A stretch of 64,000 nt of DNA from Sedimenticola sp. Its GTDB lineage: Bacteria > Pseudomonadota > Gammaproteobacteria > Chromatiales > Chromatiaceae. Below are positions 49,644 through 60,080 of the stretch, piece by piece; positions within the stretch are counted from its first letter, which is position 1, and every line of letters begins with the position of its first letter. The notes beneath the pieces were generated by a model. The model was given only the letters and a program-made list of their open reading frames with translations, did not search any database and was not told where the DNA came from. Location of the stretch: the NCBI GenBank assembly GCA_002869585.1, contig PKUO01000028.1:1-64000 (forward strand). The letters are read 5' to 3'. Position numbers and translations under genes: made by a program.

Positions 49644-51107
49644 ATGACACTTGCACTCACCGACAACACTCTTCTCAGGCACAAGGCCTACATCAATGGG
49701 ACATGGGTAGAGGCCAGCGATAAAGATACTCTGCCGGTCACCAATCCGGCGAATGGCGGGGTGATTGCCCAGGTTGCACGGTGCGGCACCCAGGAAACCC
49801 GCGCCGCGATTGCTGCGGCCGAAACCGCCCTGCCCCTATGGCGTGCAAAACCGGCCAGAGAGCGTGCTGTCCTGCTGCGAAACCTCTATCAGCTGATGAT
49901 GGAACACCAGGAAGATCTGGCGCAGATATTAACCGCCGAACAGGGCAAGCCCCTGGCTGAGGCGCGCGGTGAAATCGCCTATGGCGCCAGTTATTTCGAG
50001 TGGTTTGGTGAAGAGGCGAAGCGTGTCTATGGCGACACCATCCCCGCCGCAACCAAAGATAAACGGATAGTCGTAATCAAGCAGGGTGTCGGCGTGGTTG
50101 CCTGCATCACACCCTGGAACTTTCCCAACGCCATGCTCAGCAGAAAGATGGCCGCTGCCCTTGCCGCGGGCTGTACTCTGGTCTGCAAACCGGCCAGCGA
50201 AACACCTCTTTCAGCATTCGCCATCGCAGAACTGGCCGATCGCGTAGGCATTCCAGCAGGGGTCATCAATATCCTTGCCGGGAAAACGGCTGAAATTGGT
50301 GAAGAACTGACCAGCAATCCCAGTGTACGCAAGCTGACCTTCACCGGCTCAACCGTAGTGGGAAAAGAGCTGATGGCCGCCTGCGCCAGTACGGTCAAGA
50401 AGACCTCCATGGAATTGGGCGGAAATGCCCCGTTTATTGTCTTCGACGATGCAGATCTCGATGCGGCCGTGGCCGGCGCGATTGCATCCAAATATCGAAA
50501 CGCCGGCCAGACCTGTGTCTGCGCCAACCGGTTTTTGATCCAGGAGAGTATTCACGATGCCTTTGCCGAGAAACTCGCCCAGGCAATTACACAGTTCAGA
50601 ATCGGTGATGGCAGTCAGGACGGTGTCAATTTCGGCCCGCTGATCAACCAGAGGGCCGTCACGGATGTCAATAATTTCATCAGTGACGCAGTCAACAAAG
50701 GTGCCCAGGCCATCACGGCGGGTAAAAATCCCGATCCGGATGGCAATTTCGTCCTTCCCACCATACTCACCCATGTAACCGAGGAGATGGAGGTATTCCG
50801 CAAGGAGATCTTTGGCCCGGTTGCACCGTTGATCAAATTCAGCACCGAAGAGCAGGCATTACGCATGGCGAATGATACAGAATACGGCCTGGCGGCCTAT
50901 TTCTACTCGCGCGATATTGGCAGGATCTGGCGCATCAGCGAGGGTCTGGAATATGGCATGATCGGTATCAATGAGGGAATCATCTCCTCCGAGGCCGCGC
51001 CTTTTGGTGGTGTCAAAGAGTCAGGCAATGGCCGAGAGGGCTCAAAGTACGGGCTTGATGACTACACGGAGATCAAGTATCTCTGCCTCGGTGGTATCGA
51101 CAAATAG
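49644..51107 (+). CDS. gabD: NAD(P)-dependent succinate-semialdehyde dehydrogenase
   Basis: 487 residues, typical GabD length. E257 ([19 protein letters not shown]) and C291 ([13 protein letters not shown]) are catalytic. [26 protein letters not shown] and [29 protein letters not shown] (split over the C-terminal part) are typical of the GabD subgroup. It oxidises succinic semialdehyde to succinate. No gabT here; it may serve putrescine/agmatine breakdown with aguA-aguB at 60-62 kb (inference). Confidence 0.88.
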   Translation: MTLALTDNTLLRHKAYINGTWVEASDKDTLPVTNPANGGVIAQVARCGTQETRAAIAAAETALPLWRAKPARERAVLLRNLYQLMMEHQEDLAQILTAEQGKPLAEARGEIAYGASYFEWFGEEAKRVYGDTIPAATKDKRIVVIKQGVGVVACITPWNFPNAMLSRKMAAALAAGCTLVCKPASETPLSAFAIAELADRVGIPAGVINILAGKTAEIGEELTSNPSVRKLTFTGSTVVGKELMAACASTVKKTSMELGGNAPFIVFDDADLDAAVAGAIASKYRNAGQTCVCANRFLIQESIHDAFAEKLAQAITQFRIGDGSQDGVNFGPLINQRAVTDVNNFISDAVNKGAQAITAGKNPDPDGNFVLPTILTHVTEEMEVFRKEIFGPVAPLIKFSTEEQALRMANDTEYGLAAYFYSRDIGRIWRISEGLEYGMIGINEGIISSEAAPFGGVKESGNGREGSKYGLDDYTEIKYLCLGGIDK

Positions 51108-51293
51108 AGGTGTCAAGTCATGAAGATTTGCCATAGGCCGAAGGGATTATACCAATATATAACTTTAAAATACGAATATAATTATTTGAATAATAAATAA
51201 TTATTTTATTTTATCTGATTATACTGTCAACCCAACTAAAGTTTATCTATACTTGATTATAATACTTGGTTATTTATCTATTAAAGGTGACAG

Positions 51294-51560
51294 TTGAACC
51301 CACAATCCATTGCACAGCGTATGCGCAAGCTGATCGGCACCCGGTTTAATTATCTGCAACAGACCTGGGTGTTGATCGATGTACTTGAACAGGAGGAAAA
51401 CCTGATCCTCTCATCGCTGGATCAGTTCGCACCCATTCAGGCTGATCAGTATGGCCAGGCCACACGCCGGGTTCCGGAGACACTCAGCGTTCGTATGTCT
51501 GAGCCGGGTGGTGAAGGCTATTCAGAGGATATGCTGGAGTTGTTGTCCGGGAAAATCTGA
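51294..51560 (+). CDS. Small hypothetical protein
   Basis: 88 residues from a TTG start with AAAGGTG upstream. Charged and without signal or membrane helices: MRKLIGTRFNYLQQTWVLID, then a Glu/Asp-rich end. No family recognised. Convergent with kdsB. The 186 bases upstream are very AT-rich and may hold its promoter. Confidence 0.5.
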   Translation: MNPQSIAQRMRKLIGTRFNYLQQTWVLIDVLEQEENLILSSLDQFAPIQADQYGQATRRVPETLSVRMSEPGGEGYSEDMLELLSGKI

Positions 51561-51567
51561 TTCAGTT

Positions 51568-52326
51568 TTACCCTTTCAGCGAAATTTCCACCCGTTTGAG
51601 ATCATCCCTGGTATCCACACCCTGGCCGGGTACCTCTATCGCCTCGCTGACATGAATGCGCTTGCCATGCCAGATAACGCGTAGTTGTTCCAGGGACTCC
51701 GCGATTTCAAGCGGCGCTGGCGGCCAATTTACAAACTGCTCAAGGAAACCGGCGCGATAGGCGTAAAGGCCAATGTGGCGCTGGAAATGTCCGGCCTCTG
51801 GCAAAGGTCTGTCAGGATGCAGGAATTCGTCACGGTGCCAGGGTATCGGTGCCCGGCTGAAATAGAGGGCATAACCGGCAGAATCGGTGACAACCTTGAC
51901 CACGTGAGGATCGAAGAGTGTGTCCCTGTCGCTGATTGTCGTGGATAAGGTGGTGATCACCGCATCGGTATGCCGCGCCATGTCCAGAGCGACTTGCTTC
52001 ACCAATGCGCCAGGCATGGTCGGTTCATCGCCCTGCAGATTGACGACAATCTCATCATCCGCCCAGCCCAGCCTCTTCACCACTTCAGCAATCCGGTCTG
52101 TGCCACTGCGATGCTCTGCAGAGGTCATGCACACCTCGCCACCGAACCCGGCAACCACATCCGCGATACGCTGATCATCGGTGGCTACCACGGTTTCACT
52201 GGCGCCACTTAACCGGGCCCGTTCGAAGACATGCTGAATCATCGGCTTTCCGGCGATCAACAATAACGGTTTACCCGGCAGGCGGGTAGAGGCGTAGCGA
52301 GCAGGGATGACGACTTTGAAATCCAT
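51568..52326 (-). CDS. kdsB: 3-deoxy-manno-octulosonate cytidylyltransferase
   Basis: 252 residues. KVVIPARYASTRLPGKPLLLIAG is the nucleotide-binding start; SAEHRSGTDRIAEV, VNLQGDEP and YFSRAPIPWHRD follow. It makes CMP-Kdo for lipid A/inner core synthesis, together with the upstream lpxK. Confidence 0.93.
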   Translation of the reverse strand: MDFKVVIPARYASTRLPGKPLLLIAGKPMIQHVFERARLSGASETVVATDDQRIADVVAGFGGEVCMTSAEHRSGTDRIAEVVKRLGWADDEIVVNLQGDEPTMPGALVKQVALDMARHTDAVITTLSTTISDRDTLFDPHVVKVVTDSAGYALYFSRAPIPWHRDEFLHPDRPLPEAGHFQRHIGLYAYRAGFLEQFVNWPPAPLEIAESLEQLRVIWHGKRIHVSEAIEVPGQGVDTRDDLKRVEISLKG

Positions 52327-52346
52327 TTTTACATCAATCTTTTGGG

Positions 52347-52535
52347 TTAATAGTCAGACACTTCTTCGTCAGCAGGCAGTTCCCTCGCCTCCTCTTCCAG
52401 CATCACCGGGATACCGTCACGAATCGGGTAGGCCAGGCGATCGACCTTACAGATCAGTTCATCGGCTTTCTTGGCGTACACCAGCTTACCCTTGCAGATC
52501 GGGCAAACCAGGATGTCCAGCAGCTTTCTATCCAT
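52347..52535 (-). CDS. ycaR: Trm112-family protein YcaR
   Basis: 62 residues. [14 protein letters not shown] carries the first Cxx[17 protein letters not shown] closes the domain. The small Trm112/UPF0434 proteins lie between lpxK and kdsB in many Gammaproteobacteria, as here. It overlaps lpxK by eight bases. Confidence 0.9.
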   Translation of the reverse strand: MDRKLLDILVCPICKGKLVYAKKADELICKVDRLAYPIRDGIPVMLEEEARELPADEEVSDY

Positions 52536-53514
52536 TATTCAAACCTCGTAACCGCTGTTGCAGACTCTGTTGAAAATCTTCGTCCAGAACAGCATTGATT
52601 GTCAGATACCAGTAGTCGGGTTTTGCGAATGAGGCGCATTTTACTGCATCTTTTTCAGTCATGAGCACAATTTCACTCTCCACCTGTCTGAAATCCGCAG
52701 CGGAGAACGGATGATGGTCGGGAAATGCATGCTCTACAAGCTCAACACCCAATGCGCGCAGTGTATCGAAAAAGCGCCCTGGATGCCCTATGCCGGCGAA
52801 GGCATGTATCTGCTGGCCAGCGAACGCGCTGGACTCCAGTTGTTTTTCCGGATTACAAAGATTAATGAATCGGTAGGGTTGCAGAGACATCGCGGACTGA
52901 CCGGCAGAGGCGGTTGCGCCGTTGATCACCACAAAGTCGGCATCCGCCAATCTGCCTGGTCTCTCCCTTAATGGACCTGCGGGAAGACAGAGTCCGTTGC
53001 CGAAACGGCGCTCTCCGTCGATAACGACAATCTCAAGATCACGCCCCAGGGCATAGTGTTGAAGCCCGTCATCAGAGATGATGATGTTGCAGTCGCTCTG
53101 CTCCAGCAATGTCCTGGCGGCCACCACCCTGTTCGGCCCCACCCGGATTGGACAGGCGGTTCGGCGCGCCAGTAAAGCAGGCTCATCGCCTATCAATGCC
53201 GGATCACTATCGGATTGAACCTGTTGCGGCCAGTAGCCGGCGGTTCCACCATAGCCCCGGGAAACCACACCCGGACGATACCCCAGTTGCCGCAGGTACT
53301 CGACCAGCCAGATGACCAGGGGGGTTTTACCTGTGCCTCCGACGGTGATGTTGCCTACAACCAGAACCGGCACCGGCAATGAATGCCGTTTGAGCACACC
53401 CAGACGATACAGGCGGCGCCTGAGCCAGGCGATACTGCAGAACAACAGGGACAATGGCAGGAGCAACAGCGAGACGGGATTCAAACTGACCCAGTAAGCA
53501 TCCAGTCGCTTCAT
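52528..53514 (-). CDS. lpxK: Tetraacyldisaccharide 4'-kinase
   Basis: 328 residues. An N-terminal membrane helix ([18 protein letters not shown]) and the P-loop [16 protein letters not shown] (about 55-70). RGYGGTAGY and [13 protein letters not shown] are also present. It phosphorylates the lipid A precursor at the inner membrane. MsbA, its frequent neighbour, is absent from this block. Confidence 0.92.
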   Translation of the reverse strand: MKRLDAYWVSLNPVSLLLLPLSLLFCSIAWLRRRLYRLGVLKRHSLPVPVLVVGNITVGGTGKTPLVIWLVEYLRQLGYRPGVVSRGYGGTAGYWPQQVQSDSDPALIGDEPALLARRTACPIRVGPNRVVAARTLLEQSDCNIIISDDGLQHYALGRDLEIVVIDGERRFGNGLCLPAGPLRERPGRLADADFVVINGATASAGQSAMSLQPYRFINLCNPEKQLESSAFAGQQIHAFAGIGHPGRFFDTLRALGVELVEHAFPDHHPFSAADFRQVESEIVLMTEKDAVKCASFAKPDYWYLTINAVLDEDFQQSLQQRLRGLNNG

Positions 53515-53522
53515 TGGCCGGG

Positions 53523-53948
53523 TTATTCCGGCACGGAGGGCTGTTTCGCCGAAAAGGTCATATTCACGAAACCCAGTTGACTGGCGGCATCCATTACCTT
53601 GATCACCGACTGATGCCGGGCATTGGCATCCGCGTTGATAATCACCGGCAGATCGCGGCGTTCACCCGCCTCTTTCTCGATGGCGCGTTTCAGGGTATCG
53701 GTCTCGGTGTTGATGACCTCTTTTTGATTGACGAAGAAGCGACCGGTCGCATCAACAGTGATATCAAGCACCTTGATATCCTCGTTGCGTTCATCCTGGG
53801 TCGCCGCCTCGGGCAACTCCACCTTGATCCGGGTCTCCTTGTCAAAGGTGGTCGACACCATGAAAAAGATAAGCAACAGGAACACCACATCGATCAGCGG
53901 CGTCAGGTTCAGATCAGGTGCTTGCCTGCGTTGTGGCCGTAGATTCAC
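53523..53948 (-). CDS. exbD: ExbD/TolR-family biopolymer transport protein
   Basis: 141 residues from GTG 53948. One membrane helix, LTPLIDVVFLLLIFFMVSTT, with the proton-path aspartate, and a periplasmic domain ending FSAKQPSVPE. It partners the ExbB-like protein upstream to use proton motive force. No tonB is present here. Confidence 0.88.
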   Translation of the reverse strand: MNLRPQRRQAPDLNLTPLIDVVFLLLIFFMVSTTFDKETRIKVELPEAATQDERNEDIKVLDITVDATGRFFVNQKEVINTETDTLKRAIEKEAGERRDLPVIINADANARHQSVIKVMDAASQLGFVNMTFSAKQPSVPE

Positions 53949-53954
53949 GACAAA

Positions 53955-54575
53955 TCACTCCACATCCTGCTCACGTTCACCCTTCATCACCTCGACCATC
54001 TTCAACGCCTCCTCTTCCATTTTCACCACCAACTGATCAACCCGGGCAGTGAAATAGCGATGAAACATCAGGCTGGGAATGGCCACGGAGAGTCCGGCTG
54101 CGGTGGTGATCAGCGCTTCCGAGATACCCCCGGCGAGCACGGTGGGATTGCCGACACCGGCGGTGGTGATGGCCGCGAACACCTTGATCATGCCGATCAC
54201 GGTACCGAGAAGTCCGAGCAACGGCGTGATCGAGGCTACGGTGCCCAGGGTGTTCAGATAGCGCTCCAGTTCAATCACTGTCTGGCGTCCAACCTCCTCA
54301 ATCGACTCCTTCATTACCTCGCGTGAATGTGAGCGATTGACCAGGCCGGCTGCCAGAATCCTTCCCAGAGGGGAGCTTTCGCGAACGGTGTTGACATGCG
54401 CGTTGGTCAATTGACGCTTGCGGTGCAGTTGCCAGATCTGGGCTACCAGGTTTTCAGGGACTACCCGGCTCAACCGCAGTGACCAGAGGCGCTCGATGAT
54501 GATGGCCATTGCAGCGATGGAACAAATGATGATCGGCAGCATCAGCCAGCCGCAGGCTTTTACCAGTTCATACAC
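53955..54575 (-). CDS. exbB: ExbB/MotA/TolQ-family proton channel protein
   Basis: 206 residues with three membrane helices (about 8-27, 110-135, 150-172). The core GTVASITPLLGLLGTVIGMIKVF, and ALITTAAGLSVAIPSLMFH, are typical. Its place upstream of exbD-lpxK and downstream of comEC is a common gammaproteobacterial order. Confidence 0.9.
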   Translation of the reverse strand: MYELVKACGWLMLPIIICSIAAMAIIIERLWSLRLSRVVPENLVAQIWQLHRKRQLTNAHVNTVRESSPLGRILAAGLVNRSHSREVMKESIEEVGRQTVIELERYLNTLGTVASITPLLGLLGTVIGMIKVFAAITTAGVGNPTVLAGGISEALITTAAGLSVAIPSLMFHRYFTARVDQLVVKMEEEALKMVEVMKGEREQDVE

Positions 54576-54717
54576 CTTGGAATCCTTAAGCGTTCAATTT
54601 CCCATGGCCCGGATCAGATCGATACTGTTCCGAACGGTTAATATCCGGCGGTTATCATACTGTATCGACCCTTTGATCGAAAGCGACCTTACCCACATAA
54701 ACATAAACAGGAGCCTG

Positions 54718-57018
54718 TCAGCGATCATGCCAATAGCGACCCTGGGTGGCTCGATGCTCGACCGGCCCCTGCAGCGCCTGTTGAGCATCAATGGCAAAGT
54801 GAATTGCGCCTGAAACGGCCGTGTCATACACCTGCGCCCCGGATGCCCTCCAACGATCGATCACCGGGGCTTTCGGAAAGCCATAGCGGTTGGCGTAACC
54901 TGTTGATACCAGGGCATATCTCGCTTTGACGGCCTCTACAAACTCCTTCGATGATGAGGTCAGGCTGCCGTGGTGGGGAATAATCACCAGATCAGAACGC
55001 AGCAAATCGGGATTTTTGTCCATCAACCAGGACTCAACCGTCTGGGTGATATCGCCGGTGACCAGTATCCGCCGCTCGCCACTGACGATACTCAGAACAC
55101 AGGAGGCATCATTGCCACGCCATGTCGATTCAGGCGGTGGACTGAGAAACTGAAACTCTACGCCATCCCACTCCCAATTCATCCCGCTTTGACAGGATTG
55201 GATGCTGGCGATGCCCAAACGCTGCGCCTCCCCACTCAGAACCTGATTGATATCCCACTCTGCTGCCAGACTCTGGTAGCATCCAGCATGGTCACTGTCA
55301 CCGTTACTCAGCACCAACCGATCAATCTGCGTCAGGCCTCGGCTTCGGAGATAGGGGACAACCACCGCCGATCCTGCATTGAAATGTTCTGAATATTTGG
55401 GCCCTGCATCATAGAGCAGAAGATGATTGCTGGTCTGGACCATCAGGCTCAGCCCCTGCCCGACATCCAACAAGGTAAGCTCCAATACATTGGTCCTGAC
55501 TCCGGACCCAGACCAGATAAACGGCGCAACCAGCAGCACTGTCCCGCCCCATTTCCCGCCTAAACCCCACGGAATCAACAACAGGAGGATACCGGTCAAA
55601 ACCATGCACGACTCCAACCAGTCCATTTCATCAGCCCGCACTGATACATGGGGCAGGCCCGCGATCCAGATCAGAAGATCGATACAGTAGGCAAGCAAAA
55701 TACCGCTGAACTGAATAACCGGTACAGCAACCTCTGGCCAGATATGCAGCACCAGCAGACCGCCCAACACCAGGGGAACCAGCAGAACACTGAACAGCGG
55801 AATCAGCACAAAATTGACCAGGGGAGCTATCAGCGAGACGGTCATACCGGAGATCACCAGCGCCGGAATCAGGCCCAACACCACCATCCATTGGACACGA
55901 ATCCAGGTGAACAACCCTCTTGCGCCATGCAACCGTCCCTGCATGGCCAGCAGAATCACGAATACAGCCACGAACGAAAGCCAGAACCCGGGTGAGAGAA
56001 CCGCCAGTGGATCGAATACAAGCACTACCAGCAGAGCCAAGGCTAAGCTGTAAAAAGCACCCATCTGCCGTCTGAGCAGCACCGACCCGATCACCACCAG
56101 CAACATCAGCAGAGCACGCTGGGTCGGAAGGGTAAAGCCGGCCAGTGCCGCATAGACCAGCGCAAAGAACAATGAACCCGAAGCCGCTGCAACAGGTGCA
56201 GGCAAAACCAGCATCAGTCGCACCGACCTGCGCCACAGAAAATTCACAAGCCAGTAACCCAGACCGGCGACAATCCCGATATGCAGTCCTGAGATTGCCA
56301 CCAGGTGACTGGTACCGGTTGCCACGAAGGCATTCCAGGTCTCTCGGGGAATATCCGACCGGTCACCGACCGCCAGGGCAATGAAAACACCCACGGCGGT
56401 CTGTTGATCGGCAAGGATTTGTTTCAGATTGTCCCTGATCTCTTGCCTTATTCTATCGATCCCGTGCCAAACAGGGTTGCCAGCGAGTTTCTGATTGGGT
56501 TCACCGCTGCGAACATAGCCTGTGGCCCGGATGCCCTGTCGGAACAGCCAGCCTTCATAATCGAATCCGCCCGGATTCATCAGGCCATGCGGTTGTTTCA
56601 GTCTGACCAACAGTCGCCAGCGATCACCTGCAAAGAGTTGTTCATCATGTCTGTACCAGCTCAGTCTCACCTGTCCGGGTGAGGGTGCCGTCTGGCCATC
56701 GACCATGACCTGTTCAATTTTGAAAAGGAACCGCTGACGCTCGCCCTTCTGTTCCGGTATTGAGGCAATCTCACCGACCACTTCCAGATCTCTACCTTCA
56801 AGGGTTTTCAACAACTCCGAGTCAAGGATGCAATGCGCGTAGTGGCTGGCCCAGAGAAAACCAAGTAAGAAAATAACGGGGTAACGTGGAACTGGGGATA
56901 GAAAAGGCACCGCTGCCAACAACGCAGGCAACAGCAGCGACCACTCCCAGGCGGGGAGCGATGTGAAAAACTGAAGGGTGACAGTGCCTGCCAGAAACAG
57001 CAGTGCGGCTGAGATCAT
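54718..57018 (-). CDS. comEC: DNA internalization protein ComEC/Rec2
   Basis: 766 residues from ATG 57018 (GGAG seven bases upstream; TTG 57048 also open). N-terminal DUF4131-like part, a multi-helix competence domain (VAISGLHIGIVAGLGYWLVN; TLPTQRALLMLLVVIG) and a C-terminal metallo-beta-lactamase domain (LTLLDVGQGLSLMVQ; VIIPHHGSLTSSS). It carries transforming DNA across the inner membrane. Unusual: the metal motif normally SHxDxDH reads SNGDSDHAGC here, with Asn for the first His. The channel is otherwise intact. Confidence 0.9.
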   Translation of the reverse strand: MISAALLFLAGTVTLQFFTSLPAWEWSLLLPALLAAVPFLSPVPRYPVIFLLGFLWASHYAHCILDSELLKTLEGRDLEVVGEIASIPEQKGERQRFLFKIEQVMVDGQTAPSPGQVRLSWYRHDEQLFAGDRWRLLVRLKQPHGLMNPGGFDYEGWLFRQGIRATGYVRSGEPNQKLAGNPVWHGIDRIRQEIRDNLKQILADQQTAVGVFIALAVGDRSDIPRETWNAFVATGTSHLVAISGLHIGIVAGLGYWLVNFLWRRSVRLMLVLPAPVAAASGSLFFALVYAALAGFTLPTQRALLMLLVVIGSVLLRRQMGAFYSLALALLVVLVFDPLAVLSPGFWLSFVAVFVILLAMQGRLHGARGLFTWIRVQWMVVLGLIPALVISGMTVSLIAPLVNFVLIPLFSVLLVPLVLGGLLVLHIWPEVAVPVIQFSGILLAYCIDLLIWIAGLPHVSVRADEMDWLESCMVLTGILLLLIPWGLGGKWGGTVLLVAPFIWSGSGVRTNVLELTLLDVGQGLSLMVQTSNHLLLYDAGPKYSEHFNAGSAVVVPYLRSRGLTQIDRLVLSNGDSDHAGCYQSLAAEWDINQVLSGEAQRLGIASIQSCQSGMNWEWDGVEFQFLSPPPESTWRGNDASCVLSIVSGERRILVTGDITQTVESWLMDKNPDLLRSDLVIIPHHGSLTSSSKEFVEAVKARYALVSTGYANRYGFPKAPVIDRWRASGAQVYDTAVSGAIHFAIDAQQALQGPVEHRATQGRYWHDR

Positions 57019-57184
57019 ATGACCACTCCATGGTCTGCTAACGGTCAATCCATTCCGTTCTTTTCGGGCAGCATATCAACTAATGAGTTGCAGCATATTT
57101 TACCTGCAAAATTAAAGGTATAGCCAAGTCAGGCGATAAATGTTTCAATACAGTCCGCTTCGATACCGCCTCTACGGAGCATGC

Positions 57185-57715
57185 ATGCCCAAACATCTGA
57201 TCAAGCGATTTGCACCGGATCACGACTCCATCCGCAGTCATCGACATTTGCGCATGTTCGGCACCCTGCTCCACAATCCCAATCTGTGGCACATGAATCG
57301 CCGGTCGGTCTCCGGGGCCTTTGCAGTCGGACTATTCTGGGCCTTTATCCCCATCCCTTTTCAGATGATTGCCGCCGCCGCCACAGCCATCCCGGCGCGG
57401 GTCAATCTTCCTATATCCGTTGCCCTGGTCTGGATCACCAACCCGTTGACCATTCCACCGATCTTCTACTGCTCCTACCTGGTGGGCACCTGGGTTCTAC
57501 ATACGCCACCCCTGCCCGGCCATTTCCAGATGAGCATAGAGTGGTTCACCAACAGCATGTCGATGATCTGGTTGCCGCTTTACCTGGGCAGCCTGATTTG
57601 TGCTCTGAGCGCAGCCTTTATCGGCTACTTTGGCATGCGCCTGTTATGGCGCCTGCATATTATTCAACACATCAAGATCCGTCGCCTGAAACGCCAGCAG
57701 CGTCAGGGCTCGTAA
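57185..57715 (+). CDS. DUF2062-domain membrane protein
   Basis: 176 residues from ATG 57185 (GGAG five bases upstream; the family starts PKHLIKRF). [20 protein letters not shown], then [20 protein letters not shown], and two or three membrane helices match DUF2062. Function unknown; often beside lipid or LPS genes. Its end overlaps the convergent lolD by 13 bases. Confidence 0.85.
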   Translation: MPKHLIKRFAPDHDSIRSHRHLRMFGTLLHNPNLWHMNRRSVSGAFAVGLFWAFIPIPFQMIAAAATAIPARVNLPISVALVWITNPLTIPPIFYCSYLVGTWVLHTPPLPGHFQMSIEWFTNSMSMIWLPLYLGSLICALSAAFIGYFGMRLLWRLHIIQHIKIRRLKRQQRQGS

Positions 57716-58392
57716 TCCGACAACACGCCATCGCTCATCAGCAGCACCCTGTCCATTTTTCTGGCCAGTGCATGATCATGCGTCACTACGATAAAGCTGG
57801 TCTGAACCTCCTGATTCAGTTCGAGCATCAAATCGTAGACCTGTTGCGCGGTTTTGCTGTCCAGGTTTCCGGTAGGCTCATCCGCCAGGACGCAGCGCGG
57901 ATCATTGACCAGGGCGCGGGCGATCGCCGCCCTCTGGCGTTCTCCACCCGACAGCTCCGAGGGTTTATGCTCCAGCCGCTGACCCAGTCCCACCCGATTA
58001 AGCATCGCCGAGGCGGTTTCTTTGGCGCTCTTGACGCTCATTCCACCCAACAGCAGCGGCATGGCGACATTCTCCAGCGAGGTGAATTCCGGCAGCAGAT
58101 GATGAAATTGGTAGACAAACCCCAGGGTGCGGTTGCGCACCCGACCGCGTTCCGCCTCCCCGAGCTTTTCGATGTTCTGCCCGTCAATCCGGACCTCACC
58201 GGCGGTCGCCAGGTCGAGCCCGCCGAGGCAATGCAGCAGGGTGCTTTTACCGGAACCGGAACTGCCGACGATAGCCACCCGTTCACCAACAGCTATCTGC
58301 AGATTGACGCCTTTCAGCACCTCCACCTTCAAGTGGCCATCGGCAAAGGTACGTCGCAGGTCACGACACTCGATGACAGGCGCATTATTCAT
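57703..58392 (-). CDS. lolD: Lipoprotein-releasing ABC transporter ATPase
   Basis: 229 residues from ATG 58392, overlapping the lolC stop by eight bases. Walker [13 protein letters not shown] (43-54), signature [15 protein letters not shown], Walker [12 protein letters not shown]. It powers release of outer-membrane lipoproteins to LolA. Here it follows a single LolC/E-type permease, so the permease may be LolF-like or homodimeric. Confidence 0.92.
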   Translation of the reverse strand: MNNAPVIECRDLRRTFADGHLKVEVLKGVNLQIAVGERVAIVGSSGSGKSTLLHCLGGLDLATAGEVRIDGQNIEKLGEAERGRVRNRTLGFVYQFHHLLPEFTSLENVAMPLLLGGMSVKSAKETASAMLNRVGLGQRLEHKPSELSGGERQRAAIARALVNDPRCVLADEPTGNLDSKTAQQVYDLMLELNQEVQTSFIVVTHDHALARKMDRVLLMSDGVLSDYEP

Positions 58393-59632
58393 AGCGCAAC
58401 GCCTCCGCCGGTTGGGTACGGGCGGCCCGCCAGGCTGGATAGAGCGTCGCCACAAGCGTAATCACGAAGGCACTGATGCTGATGGTGCCGACATCGCTCC
58501 ACTGCAGGTCAGAGGGCAGCTTGCTGATGTAATAGACGTTCGGATCAAGAAACGTGACATTGAACAGCTCTTCAATCCCAGCAACAATCTTTTCCAGATT
58601 CAATGCCAGGGCAATGCCGCCCACAATGCCGAGAATGGTGCCAATCATCCCAATGGTTGCCCCCTGCACCATGAATATCCCCATGATGCTCCGGGGCGAG
58701 GCACCGAGGGTACGCAGAATGGCGATATCGCTCTGCTTGTCGGTAACCACCATCACCAGGGTTGAAACGATGTTGAAAGCCGCCACGGCAACGATAAGAA
58801 ACAGAATCAGCGACATCATGCGCTTTTCGGTATGCAGGGCGCTGAAGAAGTTACGGTGCTGCAGCGTCCAGTCGCTCAGCCGATAGACGCCGGGCAGCAT
58901 GTCGGCCAACTCGCGCGACACCCTGGGAGCCAGAAACAGGTCATCCAACTTCAATCTGACCCCGGTGACATTCTCACCGAGCTTGAGCAGCACTGCCGCA
59001 TCTCTGAGATGGGTGATGGCCACCCCGCGGTCATATTCACCCATGCCGACCTCAAAAATGCCGGAGACAGTGAAACGTTTGAGACGTGGCATAGCGCCCG
59101 CGGGCGTCACCCGGATCTGTGGGGTGACCACGGTAACCCTATCACCCACACCAACACCCAGCGCCAGCGCCAACTCCTTGCCCAGGATGATCTCGAACTC
59201 ACCCTCCCTGAGATCAGCCAACGATCCCGCAACCATGTTGTCGCCAACATCCGAGACATTCGGCTCGAGATCCGGTAACACCCCACGGAGCATTGCGCCA
59301 CTCACATTGCCACCATTGGTGAGCATGGTTTGGGCCTCGACAAACGGCGCCTGCCCAATCACCCTGGGGTGCTCCCTGGACAGTTCCATGGCCTGCTGCC
59401 AGTCCTGCAATTTACCGTCGTAGGCGGAGATCGAGGCATGAGAGGCCATTCCGAGAATCCGTTCACGGACTTCCTTGTGAAAGCCGTTCATAACTGACAG
59501 CACGGTGATCAGCGCGACCACGCCCAGCATGATGCCAAGCATCGAGATCAGGGAGATAAACGAGATGAAATGATTGCGCCGTTTTGCCCGCGTGTAACGC
59601 AGGCCGACATACAGTTCCAACGGTCTGAACAT
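58385..59632 (-). CDS. lolC: Lipoprotein-releasing permease LolC/LolE type
   Basis: 415 residues from ATG 59632 ([21 protein letters not shown] is the family start; 59656 is open). Helix 1 [23 protein letters not shown], a large periplasmic domain, then three helices ([20 protein letters not shown] and following; [41 protein letters not shown]). Only one permease gene precedes lolD here. Confidence 0.9.
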   Translation of the reverse strand: MFRPLELYVGLRYTRAKRRNHFISFISLISMLGIMLGVVALITVLSVMNGFHKEVRERILGMASHASISAYDGKLQDWQQAMELSREHPRVIGQAPFVEAQTMLTNGGNVSGAMLRGVLPDLEPNVSDVGDNMVAGSLADLREGEFEIILGKELALALGVGVGDRVTVVTPQIRVTPAGAMPRLKRFTVSGIFEVGMGEYDRGVAITHLRDAAVLLKLGENVTGVRLKLDDLFLAPRVSRELADMLPGVYRLSDWTLQHRNFFSALHTEKRMMSLILFLIVAVAAFNIVSTLVMVVTDKQSDIAILRTLGASPRSIMGIFMVQGATIGMIGTILGIVGGIALALNLEKIVAGIEELFNVTFLDPNVYYISKLPSDLQWSDVGTISISAFVITLVATLYPAWRAARTQPAEALRYE

Positions 59633-59753
59633 AGGGGAAACTAAAGCCATCCTCAAATAAAAAACACCCTTGTCTTTCCAGTAGTTAGGACAAGGTGCTA
59701 TATTTCACTATTAGAATAATCTGAGAGCATAACAGGACAGGAGTTCAACTGCC

Positions 59754-60044
59754 ATGAAGTCTTTCATACCGCTGTTATTGGCCGCAACTTTCACGGTCGC
59801 GGCACCTGTGGCGAGCGCTGACGTTTTACTGATTGACGCCATATCCGAAACCCCGGTTAACAGCGAGGAAGGGCTTCTGCGCCCCAAACGCGGCCAGAAA
59901 ATGGACAGCGTCCGCGGTAGATTTGGCGACCCCAAGCAGGAGATTCCCTGGGTTGGCGAACCTCCTATCAGCCGCTGGGTGTATGACAATTTCACGGTCT
60001 ATTTTGAGCACGAGTATGTGATCAACACCGTTGTGCACCGCTAA
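59754..60044 (+). CDS. Small exported hypothetical protein
   Basis: 96 residues with a clear signal peptide (LLLAATFTVAAPVASA). The mature part reads RPKRGQKMDSVRGRFGDPKQ, with FTVYFEHEYVINTVVHR at the end. This recalls small periplasmic proteins with a SmpA/OmlA-like MxxVRxxFGxP repeat (weak). An imperfect CACCTTGTC inverted repeat lies upstream at 59665-59697. Confidence 0.6.
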   Translation: MKSFIPLLLAATFTVAAPVASADVLLIDAISETPVNSEEGLLRPKRGQKMDSVRGRFGDPKQEIPWVGEPPISRWVYDNFTVYFEHEYVINTVVHR

Positions 60045-60080
60045 TCACGCCCATACTGTACGACTACCCGTTACCGATTC

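Noticed and set aside
57181-58461. 426-codon plus-strand ORF
   Set aside because: It overlaps the DUF2062 gene and is antisense to lolD, whose families are clear. The translation is His/Arg/Gln-rich shadow sequence.
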